A DNA stretch of 64,000 nt. It comes from Aquabacterium humicola. GTDB lineage: Bacteria > Pseudomonadota > Gammaproteobacteria > Burkholderiales > Burkholderiaceae_C. The stretch lies in NCBI RefSeq assembly GCF_030167915.1, contig NZ_JARGNB010000001.1, forward strand, positions 1,178,001 through 1,242,000, read 5' to 3'. Numbering within the stretch: position 1 is the stretch's first letter; the number at the start of each line of letters is the position of its first letter. Both the position numbers and the translations under genes were made by a program. Shown piece after piece: positions 14,116 through 22,839 of this stretch. The notes beneath the pieces were generated by a model that saw only the letters and a program-made list of their open reading frames with translations, was not told the DNA's origin and did not search any database.

Positions 14116-17100
14116 TTGTTCCAGAAGGTCCTGATCGCCAACCGCGGAGAGATCGCCCTGCGCATCGGCCGCGCGTTGCACGACCTCGGCGCGCGAAGCG
14201 TCGCGGTGTTCGCCGAGGATGACGCGGCTGCGGCGCATGTCGCCGCGGCCGACGCGGCGGTGGCCCTGGCCGGCAGCGGCCCGGCGGCCTACCTCGACGG
14301 GGCCGCGTTGATCGCCGCGGCGCGCGCGCAGGGCTGCGATGCGCTGCATCCGGGCTACGGCTTCCTCAGCGAATCGGCGGCCTTCGCGCAGGCCTGTGCC
14401 GACGCCGGCATCACCTTCGTCGGCCCGACGCCGGCGCAGCTGGCGATCTTCGGCGACAAGGCCCGCGCCCGCGCGCTGGCCGCCGAGCACGGGCTGCCGC
14501 TGCTGTCCGGCACCGGTGCCGCGGATCTCGATGCGCTGCAGGCCTTCTTCGCCGCGCAGCGCGCGGCCGACCCGCGCTGCGCGCTGCTGCTGAAGGCGGT
14601 GGCCGGCGGCGGCGGGCGCGGCATGCGCATCGTCGACGATCCGGCGCAGCTGCCCCAGGCCTTCGCGCGCTGTTCGGCCGAGGCCGAGGCCGCGTTCGGC
14701 CACGGCGCGGTCTACGCCGAGCGGCTGATCCCGCGCGCCCGCCACATCGAGGTGCAGCTGCTCGGCGACGGCCGGCAGGCGATCGCGCTCGGCGAGCGCG
14801 ACTGCACGCTGCAGCGGCGCTTCCAGAAGCTGGTCGAGATCGCGCCGGCGCCGACGCTGTCGCCTGCGCTGCGAGAGCGCCTGGTCGCCGCAGCGCTGAC
14901 GCTGGCCCGCGCAACCGGCTATGCCAGCCTGGGCACGGTCGAGTTCCTGGTCGACGAGGACGAGGCCGCCGCGCTGCCGTTCGTCTTCATCGAGGCGAAC
15001 CCGCGCCTGCAGGTCGAGCACACGGTGACCGAGGCGGTGCTCGGGCTCGATCTCGTGCAGCTGCAGCTGCAGGTTGCGGCCGGCGAGACGCTGGCCGCGC
15101 TGGGCCTCGATGCGCAGCGCCCGCCCAAGCCGCGCGGCTTCGCGATCCAGTGGCGGATCAATGCCGAGACGATCGATGCGCAGGGCCGCGCGAAGCCCGC
15201 GACCGGCCGGCTGGATCGCTGCGAGTTCGCGCAGGGCCCGGGCGTGCGCATCGACGCCGCGGTGCGTGCCGGCGACGCGTCGAATGGCCGTTACGACAGC
15301 CTGCTCGCGAAGCTGGTCGTGCACCATGCCAGCACGCGCTTCGACGACGTGCTGCGGCGCTCGCAGCGGGCGCTGGCCGAGTGCCGGCTCGACGGACTGG
15401 CGACGAACCTGCCGCTGCTGCGCACGCTGGCCGCGCACGACGACCTGCGGCACCAGCGGCTGCACACCCGCTGGTTCGACGAGCAGGCGGCGCTGCTGGC
15501 CGCGACGAGCGGCGCCACCGCGGCCGCGCTGCCGCCGGTGGCGCACGAGACGCTGCCGGCCGGCCAGCAGGCGCTGCGCGCGCCGATGGCCGGCCGTGTC
15601 GTGCAGCTGGCGGTGGCGCCCGGCGACCTGCTGGGCGCCGGCGCCGAGGCGCTGGTGCTCGAGGCGATGAAGATGCAGCACGGCGTCCTGGTCGATGCGC
15701 CGGTGCGCATCGTCTCGATCGAGGTCGCGGCCGGCGAAGCCGTCGACGAGGGCCAGCTGCTGATGCGCCTCGCGCCGGCCGATGCCGCGACCGAACAACT
15801 CGCGCCGGTGCACGGTGCCGACGCCGGGCACCTGCGCGCCGACCTGCAGCGCCTGCTCCACCGCCGCGCATTGACCGAAGACGCCGCGCGCCCCGAGGCC
15901 ATCGCGCGCCGCCATGCGGCCGGCGGCCGCAGCGCGCGCGAGAACATCGCCGACCTCTGCGACGCCGGCTCGTTCATCGAGTACGGCGCCTTCGCGATCG
16001 CCGCGCAGACCCGGCGGCGGCCTGTCGCCGAGCTGGAGCGCCAGACGCCGGCCGACGGCCTGGTCAGCGGCATCGGCACGGTCAACGCCGCGGCCTTCGG
16101 CGCGGAGCGCGCGCGCTGCGCGGTGATGGCCTACGACTACACCGTGCTCGCCGGCACCCAGGGCATGCGCAACCACGCGAAGAAGGACCGGCTGCTGGGC
16201 CTGGCGCACGGGCTGAAGCTGCCGCTGGTGCTGTTCGCCGAGGGCGGCGGCGGCCGGCCGGGCGATGTCGACTTTCCCATCGTCGCCGGCCTGAACAACC
16301 ACACCTTCAGCCAGTTCGCCGCGCTGTCGGGCCAGGTGCCGCTGCTGGGGGTGGTGCACGGCCGCTGCTTCGCCGGCAACGCGGCGCTGCTGGGCTGCTG
16401 CGACACGATCATCGCCACCCGGGCCGCGAACATCGGCATGGGCGGGCCGGCGATGATCGAAGGCGGGGGGCTGGGTGTGTTCCGGCCCGAGGAGATCGGC
16501 CCGGCGGCCGAGCTGGCGGCGAACGGCGTGATCGACCTGCTGGTGGACGACGAAGCCGCGGCCGTGGCGGCGACGAAGCGGCTGCTGGCGTATTTCCAAG
16601 GCGCCACCGGTCCTGCTTCCGCCGGCGACGAAGCGGCGCTGCGCGACGCGGTGCCGGAAAACCGCGTACGCGCCTACGACATGCGCACGCTGCTCGCGGC
16701 GCTGGCCGATGCACACTCGGTGCTGGAGCTGCGCGCCGCCTTCGGCCGCGGCCTGATCACGGCGTTCGCCCGCTTCGACGGCCAGCCGGTCGGCGTGCTC
16801 GCCAACAACCCGCAGCACCTGGGCGGCGCGATCGATCCGGACGCGGCGGACAAGGCCGCGCGCTTCCTGCAGCTGTGCGAGGCGCGCGGGCTGCCGATCC
16901 TGTCGCTGTGCGACACCCCGGGCTTCATGGTCGGCCCGGACATCGAGCGCCAGGCGCAGGTGCGCCATGCCTGCCGCATGTTCCTCGCCGCGGCCCGGCT
17001 GACGGTGCCCTGCTTCACCGTCGTCGTGCGCAAGGGCTACGGCCTGGGCGCGCAGGCGATGGCCTTCGGCGGCTTCGACGCACCGGTGTTCACGATCGCC

Positions 17101-17382
17101 TGGCCGTCGGCCGAGTTCGGCGCGATGGGCCTCGAGGGCGCGGTGCGGCTGGGCTTCCGCAAGGAGCTCGAGGCCGCCGCCGACGGACCGGAGCGCCGCG
17201 CCCTGTACGACCGGCTCGTCGCGCAGCAGTACGCCAACGGCTCGGCGATCAACATGGCCACGACGCTGGAGATCGATGCCGTGATCGATCCGCTCGAAAC
17301 GCGCGCCTGGATCGCGCGCGGTCTCGCGCAGGCATCGGGCAAGCCCCGGCCGGCCGGGCGGCGTTTCATCGACGGGTGGTGA
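14116..17382 (+). CDS. Single-chain biotin-dependent acyl-CoA carboxylase (BC-BCCP-CT)
   Basis: 1088 residues carrying all activities of a biotin carboxylase on one chain. Biotin carboxylase (1-450): QKVLIANRGEIALRI, the ATP-grasp glycine loop AVAGGGGRGM, LGERDCTLQRRFQKL, and EANPRLQVEHTVTE. Biotinyl domain (495-565): LEAMKMQ with the biotinylated Lys near 519. Carboxyltransferase (575-1088) with both beta-like (EGGGGRPGD, NIGMGGPAMIEGGG) and alpha-like halves (LCDTPGFMVGP, KGYGLGAQAM). It would carboxylate an acyl-CoA such as acetyl-, propionyl- or longer-chain CoA; substrate not predictable. Start is a TTG at 14116 behind GAGGAG; homology begins at exactly this residue, so GTG/ATG starts further up are unlikely. 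Fused enzymes of this order are known but much rarer than split subunits. Confidence 0.9.
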   Translation: MFQKVLIANRGEIALRIGRALHDLGARSVAVFAEDDAAAAHVAAADAAVALAGSGPAAYLDGAALIAAARAQGCDALHPGYGFLSESAAFAQACADAGITFVGPTPAQLAIFGDKARARALAAEHGLPLLSGTGAADLDALQAFFAAQRAADPRCALLLKAVAGGGGRGMRIVDDPAQLPQAFARCSAEAEAAFGHGAVYAERLIPRARHIEVQLLGDGRQAIALGERDCTLQRRFQKLVEIAPAPTLSPALRERLVAAALTLARATGYASLGTVEFLVDEDEAAALPFVFIEANPRLQVEHTVTEAVLGLDLVQLQLQVAAGETLAALGLDAQRPPKPRGFAIQWRINAETIDAQGRAKPATGRLDRCEFAQGPGVRIDAAVRAGDASNGRYDSLLAKLVVHHASTRFDDVLRRSQRALAECRLDGLATNLPLLRTLAAHDDLRHQRLHTRWFDEQAALLAATSGATAAALPPVAHETLPAGQQALRAPMAGRVVQLAVAPGDLLGAGAEALVLEAMKMQHGVLVDAPVRIVSIEVAAGEAVDEGQLLMRLAPADAATEQLAPVHGADAGHLRADLQRLLHRRALTEDAARPEAIARRHAAGGRSARENIADLCDAGSFIEYGAFAIAAQTRRRPVAELERQTPADGLVSGIGTVNAAAFGAERARCAVMAYDYTVLAGTQGMRNHAKKDRLLGLAHGLKLPLVLFAEGGGGRPGDVDFPIVAGLNNHTFSQFAALSGQVPLLGVVHGRCFAGNAALLGCCDTIIATRAANIGMGGPAMIEGGGLGVFRPEEIGPAAELAANGVIDLLVDDEAAAVAATKRLLAYFQGATGPASAGDEAALRDAVPENRVRAYDMRTLLAALADAHSVLELRAAFGRGLITAFARFDGQPVGVLANNPQHLGGAIDPDAADKAARFLQLCEARGLPILSLCDTPGFMVGPDIERQAQVRHACRMFLAAARLTVPCFTVVVRKGYGLGAQAMAFGGFDAPVFTIAWPSAEFGAMGLEGAVRLGFRKELEAAADGPERRALYDRLVAQQYANGSAINMATTLEIDAVIDPLETRAWIARGLAQASGKPRPAGRRFIDGW

Positions 17383-17414
17383 CTGGCATCATCGGCGTCA
17401 CGGAGGACGCCCCC

Positions 17415-19247
17415 ATGCCCGCATCCCGCCCCTGGCTGACTCGCAAGACACGCGTCATCACCGCGCTGCTGGCCGTCGCGGCCGCGCTGGCCGCCTGCGG
17501 CGGCGGCGCTGCCCCCGACGGCACCGTCGCCCCGGCCGCCGCGACCCCCCGGCAACGCGCGCTGGCCAGCCTGCCGGAGCCGCGCATCCCGGATGCCGAG
17601 GCGCTGCTCGACTGGGCCGAGCGCACCTACCCGGACCTCTTCCCGCTGCACCAGCGCACCAGCACCTGGACGACCTACCAGTACCGCTACTACCCGCAGA
17701 CCGGCAACTACGTCGGCGTCTCCGGCGACACGGTCGCGGTGATGGGGCCGCTGTCCGGCGGCGCGCTGAAGGTCGTCGGCACCCGCGCGGACTTCCGCTG
17801 CCTGGTCTACCCGCAGGACTGCGTGGCGCCGACGATCACGGTGCAGCCGGTGGACACCTCGGTCGTGATGGGCACGAGCGCGCAGCTGTCGGTGGTGGCG
17901 TCGACGCAGCTGGTGGCCTACCAGTGGTACCGCGAAGGCGTGCTGATCCCCGGCGCCGAATCGGCCACGCTGACGATCGCCAACCCGGCGCTGACGGACG
18001 ACGGCCAGGCTTATTCGGTCGTGGTCGCCAACACGCTGGGCTCGGTGACCAGCCGCACCGTGCGCCTCAACGTCGACGCGTCGGCCTCCGCGGTGGAGCT
18101 CAATGCCTGCCGCGAGATCACGGCGCCGGGCCGCTACGTGCTGGCGCACGACCTCAACGCCGCCGGCACGCAGCCCTGCATCACGATCCGCGACGTCGCC
18201 GGCGTGCAGCTCGACTGCAACCAGCACGCACTGCGCGGCGACCTCGTCAACGGTGGCGGCGCGCTCGCGCTGCGCCGCGTGCAGACCTTCTCGGTGCGCA
18301 ACTGCCGCTTCAGCGCGACGACGCTGGAGCTCGCCGACGTGACGACCGGCAGCCTCGTCGGCAACACCCTGGCGCCGCTGCTGGCGGCGCAGCCGGCCAG
18401 CGTGCAGGCGAGCAACGTCTTCGGCATGCGTTTCGCGAACAACACGCTGACCGATGCCACCTACCACCAGCGCTTCAGCTTCGGCAACGTCTTCCGCGAC
18501 AACCAGATCAGCGCGCGCGCGGGCACGCCGGTGAGCGCCGGCGTGCTGACCAGCACCTGGGGCGGCAACAACCGCATCTTCGCCAATGTGCTCGACGGGC
18601 GCTGGGACGGCACGCCCGGCACGGTCAACGGCGCCGATGCCGGCGTGATGCTGCAGGACGAGAGCGGCACGACGGTCGAGGACAACACGATCAGCCGGGT
18701 GCACGGCTGCGGCATCGAGTGGCTGGGCAAGCTGGCCACCGCCACGCTGCAGCGCAACCAGATCGCGCAGGCCGGCGTGTGCGGCATCGGCGGTGCGGAC
18801 TGGGCCAGCCTGGTGAGCTCGACGATGCGCGACAACCGCGTGCGCCAGGTACCGACGCTGTTCGGCTTCACCCGCGTCTACGGCCTGCGGCCGGCGCGCT
18901 TCGAGGACGGCTTCCAGCGGCCGGCGGACACCGCGGCCGAGTTCCGCGACAACCTGTTCGAAGGCAACCGGCTCGAGGAGCCGTTCGCCGGCACGAACCC
19001 CAGCGCGTACATGCCGCTGTTCAACCGGCTCGGCTACACGCCCGGAAGCGTCTCGTCGATCATCGGCGAACGCGCGCTGGTGGCGGCGGACTTCGTCATC
19101 GCCCGCAACACCTTCCGCAGCAACGACTTCGGCCAGGTGCTCGCGGCCCCGGACTTCGGCGGCACGCCGGTCACCGGCATGGTGACCGACGGCGGCGGCA
19201 ACCGCTGCAAGCCGCCGCCGCTGCCCTACCCGCTGAGTTGCCAGTGA
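17415..19247 (+). CDS. Lipoprotein with Ig-like and parallel beta-helix domains
   Basis: 610 residues. Lipobox LAAC with lipidated Cys28 after a basic N-terminus (TRKTRV). Residues 55-130 form a small domain with WAERTYPDLFP and YRYYPQTGNYVGV, seen at the front of many Burkholderiales lipoproteins. Residues 138-220 form an Ig-like fold (ITVQPVDTSV, YQWYREGVLIPGAES, YSVVVANTLGS). From 225 to the end there is a right-handed beta-helix with repeated short turns of the NxFxxN type (VRNCRFSATT, MRFANNTLTD, VEDNTISRV, MRDNRV). Such helices bind or cleave polysaccharides on the cell surface; no lyase catalytic set is obvious. Strong GGAGG site before ATG. Starts 32 bp after the carboxylase. Confidence 0.8.
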   Translation: MPASRPWLTRKTRVITALLAVAAALAACGGGAAPDGTVAPAAATPRQRALASLPEPRIPDAEALLDWAERTYPDLFPLHQRTSTWTTYQYRYYPQTGNYVGVSGDTVAVMGPLSGGALKVVGTRADFRCLVYPQDCVAPTITVQPVDTSVVMGTSAQLSVVASTQLVAYQWYREGVLIPGAESATLTIANPALTDDGQAYSVVVANTLGSVTSRTVRLNVDASASAVELNACREITAPGRYVLAHDLNAAGTQPCITIRDVAGVQLDCNQHALRGDLVNGGGALALRRVQTFSVRNCRFSATTLELADVTTGSLVGNTLAPLLAAQPASVQASNVFGMRFANNTLTDATYHQRFSFGNVFRDNQISARAGTPVSAGVLTSTWGGNNRIFANVLDGRWDGTPGTVNGADAGVMLQDESGTTVEDNTISRVHGCGIEWLGKLATATLQRNQIAQAGVCGIGGADWASLVSSTMRDNRVRQVPTLFGFTRVYGLRPARFEDGFQRPADTAAEFRDNLFEGNRLEEPFAGTNPSAYMPLFNRLGYTPGSVSSIIGERALVAADFVIARNTFRSNDFGQVLAAPDFGGTPVTGMVTDGGGNRCKPPPLPYPLSCQ

Positions 19248-19283
19248 AGCGGCCGGCCGCGCGCGGCCGGTCCGGCTTGCGGT

Positions 19284-19303
19284 GCCGCGGCGAAGGCCGC
19301 GGC
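19284..19303. terminator. GC hairpin between convergent genes
   Basis: An 8-bp stem (19284-19291 with 19296-19303) closed by a GAAG tetraloop, in the 69-bp gap between the ends of the lipoprotein gene (+) and the unknown gene (-). The flanks are extremely rich in GGCC/CCGG steps, so alternative pairings exist. No T-run. Confidence 0.4.
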
Positions 19304-19316
19304 GGCCGCGGCGCGC

Positions 19317-20054
19317 TCAGTGCCGCGCGCCCGGCATGCGCGGCTGCACCGGCTCGTCGCGAGCGGCCGGGTGGCTGCGCGTGACCATCAGCCCGCCGGT
19401 CAGGTACAGCGCATTGAGCAGCCGGCAGGCGCGCTCGATGGTCATGCCGGGCCAGCTGCCGATGTCGCGCAGCGCGGCGGCGTCCTGACGCAGCCGCTGC
19501 ATCGCCGAGGCGATCGGGCCGCCGGTGGCCGGGCGTTCGCCGACGCCGCCGCTGGTCAGCCGGTAGGCGGCCCGGCCGCCGATCTCGCCGAGCAGGTGGC
19601 GGCGCGGGCCCTGCATCGCCAGCACCCACAGCAGCGGGCGCAGCGGCCGGTAGTTCTCCACCGCCGCGACGCGCTCGAACATCCAGTGCCCGGGCGGGCG
19701 CACGCCGGGGCGCTCGGCGCTCAGCAGCTTCAGGTGGATGAGGTCGCAGGCCGCGGCCATCGTCTGCGCGTCCTGCGGCGAGTGGTGCAGCCACTGCTGC
19801 GGGAACAGCGTGACCGACCAGACATAGGCTCCGCACGCCAGGTACAGCAGCGCCGCCTCGCGGTGGCGCAGGCAGGCGGCCACGACTTCGAGCACGTCGT
19901 CGTTGGACGGGTCACGCCGCAGCTGGTCCAGGTCGGCCAGCAGGGTGGTCGGCAGCAGCGTCGGCGGGCCGCCCGGGTCGCCGGCGCGCAGGCGCTCGAA
20001 CGAACTGATGCGCCAGAGCGTCGATTGTTCGAAGTCGCGAGGCGGGGCGGCCAT
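19317..20054 (-). CDS. Protein of unknown function
   Basis: 245 residues, no signal peptide or membrane segment. It appears mostly helical, with a duplicated-looking feel of Leu/Ala-rich helices (LADLDQLRRDPSNDDVLEVVAACLRH, broken here by motif; LWVLAMQGPRRHLLGE). A His/Gln-rich patch (FPQQWLHHSPQDAQT) and a C-terminal RACRLLNALYLTGGLMV helix are visible. I do not recognise a family. It reads as a real gene because residue composition is balanced and codon third positions are G/C as in neighbours, while overlapping frames give Arg/Ala-rich nonsense. It is divergent from the peroxiredoxin gene across a 181-bp gap, which holds no feature I can name. Confidence 0.6.
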   Translation of the reverse strand: MAAPPRDFEQSTLWRISSFERLRAGDPGGPPTLLPTTLLADLDQLRRDPSNDDVLEVVAACLRHREAALLYLACGAYVWSVTLFPQQWLHHSPQDAQTMAAACDLIHLKLLSAERPGVRPPGHWMFERVAAVENYRPLRPLLWVLAMQGPRRHLLGEIGGRAAYRLTSGGVGERPATGGPIASAMQRLRQDAAALRDIGSWPGMTIERACRLLNALYLTGGLMVTRSHPAARDEPVQPRMPGARH

Positions 20055-20235
20055 GCCGCATCGTCGTGGAGCGGCCGGCGTGCGGTGTAGCGCAACGTAA
20101 GGGCGCGCCCCGCAGCGTGAACCGCCGGCAAGCTCTCGCAGCCTGCGGTTGCACTTGTCACGGCTAGGGGGACAGGCTTGCGCGGTCCGGGCGCTCGCCT
20201 ATGCTGGTTGCACCGAACCCCACCGAGGAGTGCCC

Positions 20236-20895
20236 ATGTCCCTGCGCATCAACGACATCGCGCCCGACTTCACGGCGCAGACCACCCAGGGCCCGATCCG
20301 CTTCCACGAGTGGATCGGCGACAGCTGGGCGATCCTGTTCTCGCACCCGAAGGACTTCACGCCGGTGTGCACCACCGAGCTGGGCTACATGGCGCGCCTG
20401 CAACCCGAGTTCACGCGGCGCAATACCAAGCTGATCGGCCTGTCGGTCGACCCGGTCGACGACCACCAGCGCTGGGCCGCGGACATCGAGGAGACGCAAG
20501 GCTACCTGCCGAAGTACCCGATGATCGGCGACCCGGACCTGCAGGTCGCCAAGCTCTACAACATGCTGCCGGCCGACGAGCCCGGCACCTCGCAGGGCCG
20601 CACCGCCGCCACCAATGCCACCGTGCGGTCGGTCTTCGTGATCGGGCCGGACAAGCGCATCAAGCTGATGCTGACCTACCCGATGACCACCGGCCGCAAC
20701 TTCGACGAGATCCTGCGCGTCGTCGACTCGATGCAGCTGACCGCCTCGCACAAGGTCGCGACGCCGGTGAACTGGAAGCCGGGCGACGACGTCATCATCG
20801 CCGGCTCGGTGTCCGACGAGGATGCCAAGAAGCTGTTCCCGGGCGGCTGGAAGGCGCCGAAGCCCTACCTGCGGATCGTGAAGGACCCCCGCTGA
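20236..20895 (+). CDS. 1-Cys peroxiredoxin (Prx6-type)
   Basis: 219 residues, the usual length for the Prx6/AhpC-like group. Active site FTPVCTTELGYM with peroxidatic Cys near 46, preceded by FSHPKDFT. The long C-terminal extension typical of Prx6 (WKPGDDVIIAGSVSDEDAKK) is present, and no resolving cysteine is seen after the active site. It reduces H2O2 and organic peroxides in the cytoplasm, using an external thiol. GAGGAG lies 8 bases before the ATG. No partner reductase adjacent. Confidence 0.93.
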   Translation: MSLRINDIAPDFTAQTTQGPIRFHEWIGDSWAILFSHPKDFTPVCTTELGYMARLQPEFTRRNTKLIGLSVDPVDDHQRWAADIEETQGYLPKYPMIGDPDLQVAKLYNMLPADEPGTSQGRTAATNATVRSVFVIGPDKRIKLMLTYPMTTGRNFDEILRVVDSMQLTASHKVATPVNWKPGDDVIIAGSVSDEDAKKLFPGGWKAPKPYLRIVKDPR

Positions 20896-20929
20896 GTGCC
20901 GCGGCGCGGCGCGGCGCCGATCGGCGAGA

Positions 20930-21838
20930 TCAGCGTCGCGTCGAGAGCCAGATGCCCGGCAGCAGCAGCAGCGCGCCGACGCCGTGGAAGGGCTCGATGC
21001 GCTCGCCCAGCACCAGCCAGCCGATCAGCGCGCTGTACAGCGGCCCCAGGTAGAGCACCACGCCGACGCGCGCCGCGCCGAGCACGCGCTGCATGTAGGC
21101 ATAGGCCCCATAAGCCGCCGCACCGGGCAGCAGTGCGGCGGCCAGCACCAGGCCGACCGCCTGCCACGACCAGCGCGTCGGCAGCCAGGCCAGCGCCTCC
21201 CACGCGGTGAACGGGATCAGCACGACGATGCCGCCGACGGCGATCAGCGCCAGCCGCGCGGTGCCGCCGAAGGCCGAGGGCCAGGCGCGCAGCAGCAGCG
21301 AGTAGGCGGTCCAGCAGACCACCGCGACGAAGATCCACGCGTCACCCGGGTTGATGCGCAGCGCCGCCAGCGCCGACCAGTCGCCCTTGGCCAGGATGTG
21401 CAGCACGCCGCCGAGCGACAGCACGACGCCGGCGATCTGCCGCGGCCCGAAGGCCTCGCGCAGCCACAGCGCCGAGGCCAGCGCAATCAGCACAGGCGAC
21501 GCGGCATACAGCAGGCCGATGTTGATCGCCGACGTGCTGCGCCCGCCGATGTAGACGAAGGCGCCGCAGACCCACATGCCCAGCGCGCCCAGCACGACGA
21601 AGCGGCCGGCTTCGGCACGGATCAGGTGGCGCTTGTCGGACAGCTCGCGCCAGGCCAGCGCGGCCAGCAGCGCCGCGGCAACGCACCAGCGGCCCAGCGC
21701 CAGCGCATGCGGCGCGATGACGCCGGGCGCCCAGCGCGCGACCAGGTAGTTCACGCACCACAGCGCCGGCGTGATGAAGACCAGCGCGTAGGCGAGCTGC
21801 AGCTCGCTGCTGCGCGCGGCTTCGGGCGAGGAAGGCAT
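20930..21838 (-). CDS. EamA/DMT-family transporter
   Basis: 302 residues with about ten hydrophobic segments arranged as two EamA repeats (residues 15-145 and 160-300). Markers are VFITPALWCVNYLVARW at the first helix, GRWCVAAALLAAL, AINIGLLYAASPVLIALASAL, and in the second half YLGPLYSALIGWLVLGERI, the usual end motif. Family members export amino acids, metabolites or drugs across the inner membrane by proton antiport; substrate cannot be told. Its end converges on the peroxiredoxin gene with 34 bp between. Confidence 0.9.
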   Translation of the reverse strand: MPSSPEAARSSELQLAYALVFITPALWCVNYLVARWAPGVIAPHALALGRWCVAAALLAALAWRELSDKRHLIRAEAGRFVVLGALGMWVCGAFVYIGGRSTSAINIGLLYAASPVLIALASALWLREAFGPRQIAGVVLSLGGVLHILAKGDWSALAALRINPGDAWIFVAVVCWTAYSLLLRAWPSAFGGTARLALIAVGGIVVLIPFTAWEALAWLPTRWSWQAVGLVLAAALLPGAAAYGAYAYMQRVLGAARVGVVLYLGPLYSALIGWLVLGERIEPFHGVGALLLLPGIWLSTRR

Positions 21839-21888
21839 CGCCGCATTGTCCGCGGCGGACGGCGCGCAAATTTGCAGCGGGAAGCGGC

Positions 21889-22755
21889 TCAGGCGCCGCG
21901 CTTGCGCTGCTGAAGCTGCCGCGCCGCCGCGTCGCGCCGCTGCTGCGCCGGCGCGAGGCCCGGTTGCAGCTTCAGCGCGGCGTCGTAGCTCGCCAGCGCC
22001 GGCGCCCAGTCGCCGCGGGCTTCGAGCGCGACGCCGCGGTTGAAGTGCAGCACCGGGTTGTCCGGCTGCAGGGCCAGCGCGACATCGAAGTCGGCGACCG
22101 CGAGGGCGAAGTCCGCCTGACGCGTGTAGGCGATGCCCCGGTTGCCGTGCGCCGTGGCGTCGCGCGGGTTGAGGCGGATCGCGGCGTCGAGGTCGGCGAT
22201 CGCGCGCGCGAGGTCGCGTTTCTGCAGCCAGGCGCTGCCGCGGTTGCGCAGCGCGTCGCCGTCGTTCGGCATGAGCTTCAGCGCGGTGTCCAGGCTGGCG
22301 ATCGCGGCATCGAGCTGCTTCGCCTGCAGCTGCAGCACGCCGAGCTGGCCCCAGGCCGCCGCATGCGCAGGGTCGCGCTGCACGGCGGCTTCGAGGGCAG
22401 CCATGGCGGCGGCGCGCTCGCCCAGCTCGTAGCGCACCAGGCTCAGCTGGTACCAGGCCTCGGCATCCGTCGCATCGAGCTGCAACGCGCGCTCGAAGTC
22501 CGCCGCCGCGGCGGCGTGCTCACCCTGGCGCGCGAACACACGCGCGCGCCCGAGCCAGGCGCCCGCATCCTGCGGCGAGCGCTGCAGCAGCGCGGCGTAG
22601 CTGGCCAGCGCGCGCTCGGGCCGGTCGAGCTCGACCCACAGCTTCGCCTGGTGGCTCAAGGCGGCCAGTTCGGCGCGGTCCGCGGTGTCGGCAGCGGCGC
22701 CAAACGGCAGCAGCGCGGCAAGGCTCAGCAGGGCAAGGCAGCGGCGGGACGTCAT
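21889..22755 (-). CDS. Exported TPR-repeat protein
   Basis: 288 residues. Signal peptide MTSRRCLALLSLAALLPFGA, then about seven consecutive TPR units from residue 30 to 275, each with the A/Y-W-x-x-L/R-G pattern (AGAWLGRARVFARQGEHAAA, TAHGNRGIAYTRQ, PVLHFNRGVALEARGDW). It ends in a basic tail (QLQQRKRGA). TPR arrays act as protein-binding scaffolds, here in the periplasm. No enzymatic domain. It lies between the EamA transporter (51 bp downstream) and the NagX-like gene (84 bp upstream), all on the same strand. Confidence 0.85.
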   Translation of the reverse strand: MTSRRCLALLSLAALLPFGAAADTADRAELAALSHQAKLWVELDRPERALASYAALLQRSPQDAGAWLGRARVFARQGEHAAAAADFERALQLDATDAEAWYQLSLVRYELGERAAAMAALEAAVQRDPAHAAAWGQLGVLQLQAKQLDAAIASLDTALKLMPNDGDALRNRGSAWLQKRDLARAIADLDAAIRLNPRDATAHGNRGIAYTRQADFALAVADFDVALALQPDNPVLHFNRGVALEARGDWAPALASYDAALKLQPGLAPAQQRRDAAARQLQQRKRGA

Positions 22756-22839
22756 GGGGCGCGATGTTCGCCTGTGCGCACGTGCGCGCGGCGCCGCACC
22801 CCCTGTCTCGGCGGCCCCGCACCTGCGGGGGGATCGCGC

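Noticed and set aside
20055-20235. Possible small gene or RNA between the unknown gene and the peroxiredoxin gene
   Set aside because: No frame with a ribosome site and no strong hairpin beyond GC-rich background; probably the divergent promoter region.
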